Shown here piece after piece: positions 27,816-28,806 of a stretch of 28,806 nucleotides of DNA. Location: NCBI GenBank assembly GCA_030448225.1, contig JAUJNJ010000085.1, positions 1 to 28,806 of the forward strand. The letters run 5' to 3'. Each line of letters starts with the position of its first letter. Within the stretch, counting starts at the first letter, position 1. The notes under the pieces were generated by a model, which did no database searches, was not told the DNA's origin, and saw only the letters and a program-made list of their open reading frames with translations. The stretch is from Phycisphaerae bacterium (GTDB lineage Bacteria; Planctomycetota; Phycisphaerae; Tepidisphaerales; Tepidisphaeraceae). Position numbers and translations under genes: made by a program.

Positions 27816-28254
27816 TTCGCAAGCTCTCCAAGGACTCGGCGCGGACGCGATTGCGACGGCGTATCAAGTTCAACGATCGGCGCGGACCGTAGCCGCCACA
27901 CGCACTCCACAGCCCCGCCACGTCAACGACGTCGATCTTCCGGACGGCGACCGGAAACCACCACGTCCGGCACCGCTTCGAATGCGGTGGCCGCCGACTG
28001 TGTCCGGTGCCGCGGTATCAGAAGCGAGGGACGTGTCGGGTGCAAGGGCGTTCGCGGGGTAGCGTCCTATAACCTGAAGATCGGTCGGGAAAGGGTAGTG
28101 CCGCCAGAAATGGGGAAGCGGGTCGGGATTGACGCACATTGAGCGAGCCGCCCGTCTCGGTGTGCGGGGTAACGACGTAAAGCCGTCGCGAGGTCTTCCA
28201 GCGTTGAACGTCAACCCCGCCGACGCACTGGACGCGGCTCGCAAGCGAGCGGGC
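27816..28254. other. No gene recognised between the lipoprotein and amidohydrolase genes
   Basis: About 440 bases. Long frames cross it on the minus strand but are arginine/alanine/serine-rich shadows without family motifs. No clear terminator or repeat. The two flanking genes both read leftward, so a promoter for the lipoprotein gene should lie near its right end of 27816-27900. Confidence 0.5.
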
Positions 28255-28806
28255 TCAATGGGTGCCGGCTGCATCAGGGCGCCGCTCAACCCGAGCAGGC
28301 CGAGGCTGTCGCGGCTCGACGATGCCGCGGAGGCTTCGCGGGGGACGACGGGCAGATTCGTGCCCTGGGCGATCTGGTTGATGCTGTAGAGCGCCTCGAT
28401 GGTCGGGGGCGTTGGGTGCATGGGAAGTCGCTGCCGAACAGGAGCTATCGATCACGCTGCGCTGGTGCAGGCGCTGACGAGGGCGTTGTACGCTTGCCAC
28501 GAGCGTCGAGCAGGGGCCGTTGACGTCGGCGAAGACGTGCTGGTGCTTGGCGAGCAGGGTGATCGTCTCGTCGACCCACGGCTGGCCGAGCATGATCACG
28601 ATCCGCAGCTTCGGGAACGTGCGGCGACCTCGTCGAAGAGGTAGGGCCGGCTGTACTCGAGTTTGCTCTGCTCGGTGAACTGGCCGCCTGGGTGGACGAG
28701 GATCGGCATGCCGGTCTGTTCGGCCCGCGTAGACGTCCATCGCCCGGCTGTCGATCGGGTGGAAGTCCTGGTTGGCCGGGGAGATCGTGATGCCGCGGAG
28801 GCGCAG
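28255..28806 (-). pseudogene. Amidohydrolase (amidohydrolase-2 family), C-terminal part, frameshifted and cut by window edge
   Basis: The gene enters from the right edge already in frame (LRLRGITISPANQDFHPIDS, RAMDVYA). It continues with EQTGMPILVHPGGQFTEQSK (His of the metal-site strand), LEYSRPYLFDEVA, FPKLRIVIMLGQPWVDETIT, HVFADVNG, then LFGSDFPMHPTPPTIEALYS (the Asp of GSDFP is the conserved catalytic Asp) and NQIAQGTNLPVVPREALRGI with DSLGLLGL, the usual end of such proteins. Frame changes occur near 28720, 28620, 28500, 28455 and 28330. The exact stop is uncertain: the nearest stop in one frame is at 28255, and a TGA close to LLGL (about 28288) may be the real end. The substrate is unknown. 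Confidence 0.78.

Overview
The window looks like a GC-rich chromosome segment from a planctomycete. The evidence is an adjacent pair of planctomycete-type proteins (a DUF1549/DUF1553 (PSD1) family protein and a DUF1501 Tat-exported protein), a zinc-ribbon Ser/Thr kinase with a Cache-type sensor beside a planctomycete-style ECF sigma factor, and a sulfatase. Class Phycisphaerae is plausible but is not shown by the sequence alone. I see no rRNA, tRNA, CRISPR array, insertion sequence or phage genes.

Layout. 1-4441 (+): a DUF1553 protein cut by the left edge, a DUF1501 protein, and a pyroglutamyl-peptidase I; the last two carry frameshifts. 4642-10645 (-): an AI-2E/PerM-type transporter with a B12-binding-like C-terminal domain, a SpoIIE/RsbU-type PP2C phosphatase, a DUF192 lipoprotein, a small membrane protein overlapping it, and a two-part GNAT acetyltransferase. 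10811-13801 (+): an exported protein of unknown function, rpmA (L27), a SUKH/SMI1-like protein and obgE. 13855-14299 (-): a RelE-type toxin-antitoxin pair. 14405-19606: DUF1802 protein, sulfatase, alpha/beta hydrolase, ferritin-like protein (-) and M55 D-aminopeptidase, all with many frameshifts. 19797-22387 (+): intact C39-like cysteine peptidase and intact aldo/keto reductase. 22781-28806: membrane Ser/Thr kinase with sensor domain (-), a cluster of palindromic repeats, ECF sigma factor (-), DUF4112 membrane protein (+), lipoprotein (-) and the end of an amidohydrolase (-), again all frameshifted.

The most striking property of the window is the sharp alternation between frameshift-free blocks (4642-14299 and 19797-22387) and blocks where every gene is broken by single-base indels, roughly one per 100-200 bases. 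In the broken genes the protein signal simply changes frame while family motifs stay intact. Some adjacent indel pairs cancel each other, as in the kinase VAIK-like motif. That pattern fits uncorrected read or assembly error better than gene decay, so I label these genes as pseudogene only in the sense that the given sequence does not encode an intact product.

Biologically, the clearest functional unit is the ECF sigma factor plus Cache-domain kinase pair, a probable transmembrane signalling module. Other units are the SUKH-like gene coupled to obgE downstream of rpmA, the overlapping membrane protein/DUF192 pair, and the toxin-antitoxin module convergent with obgE. Four good hairpin terminators, a G-rich heptamer tract between the phosphatase and transporter genes, and five related palindromes between sigma factor and kinase are the main non-coding structures.
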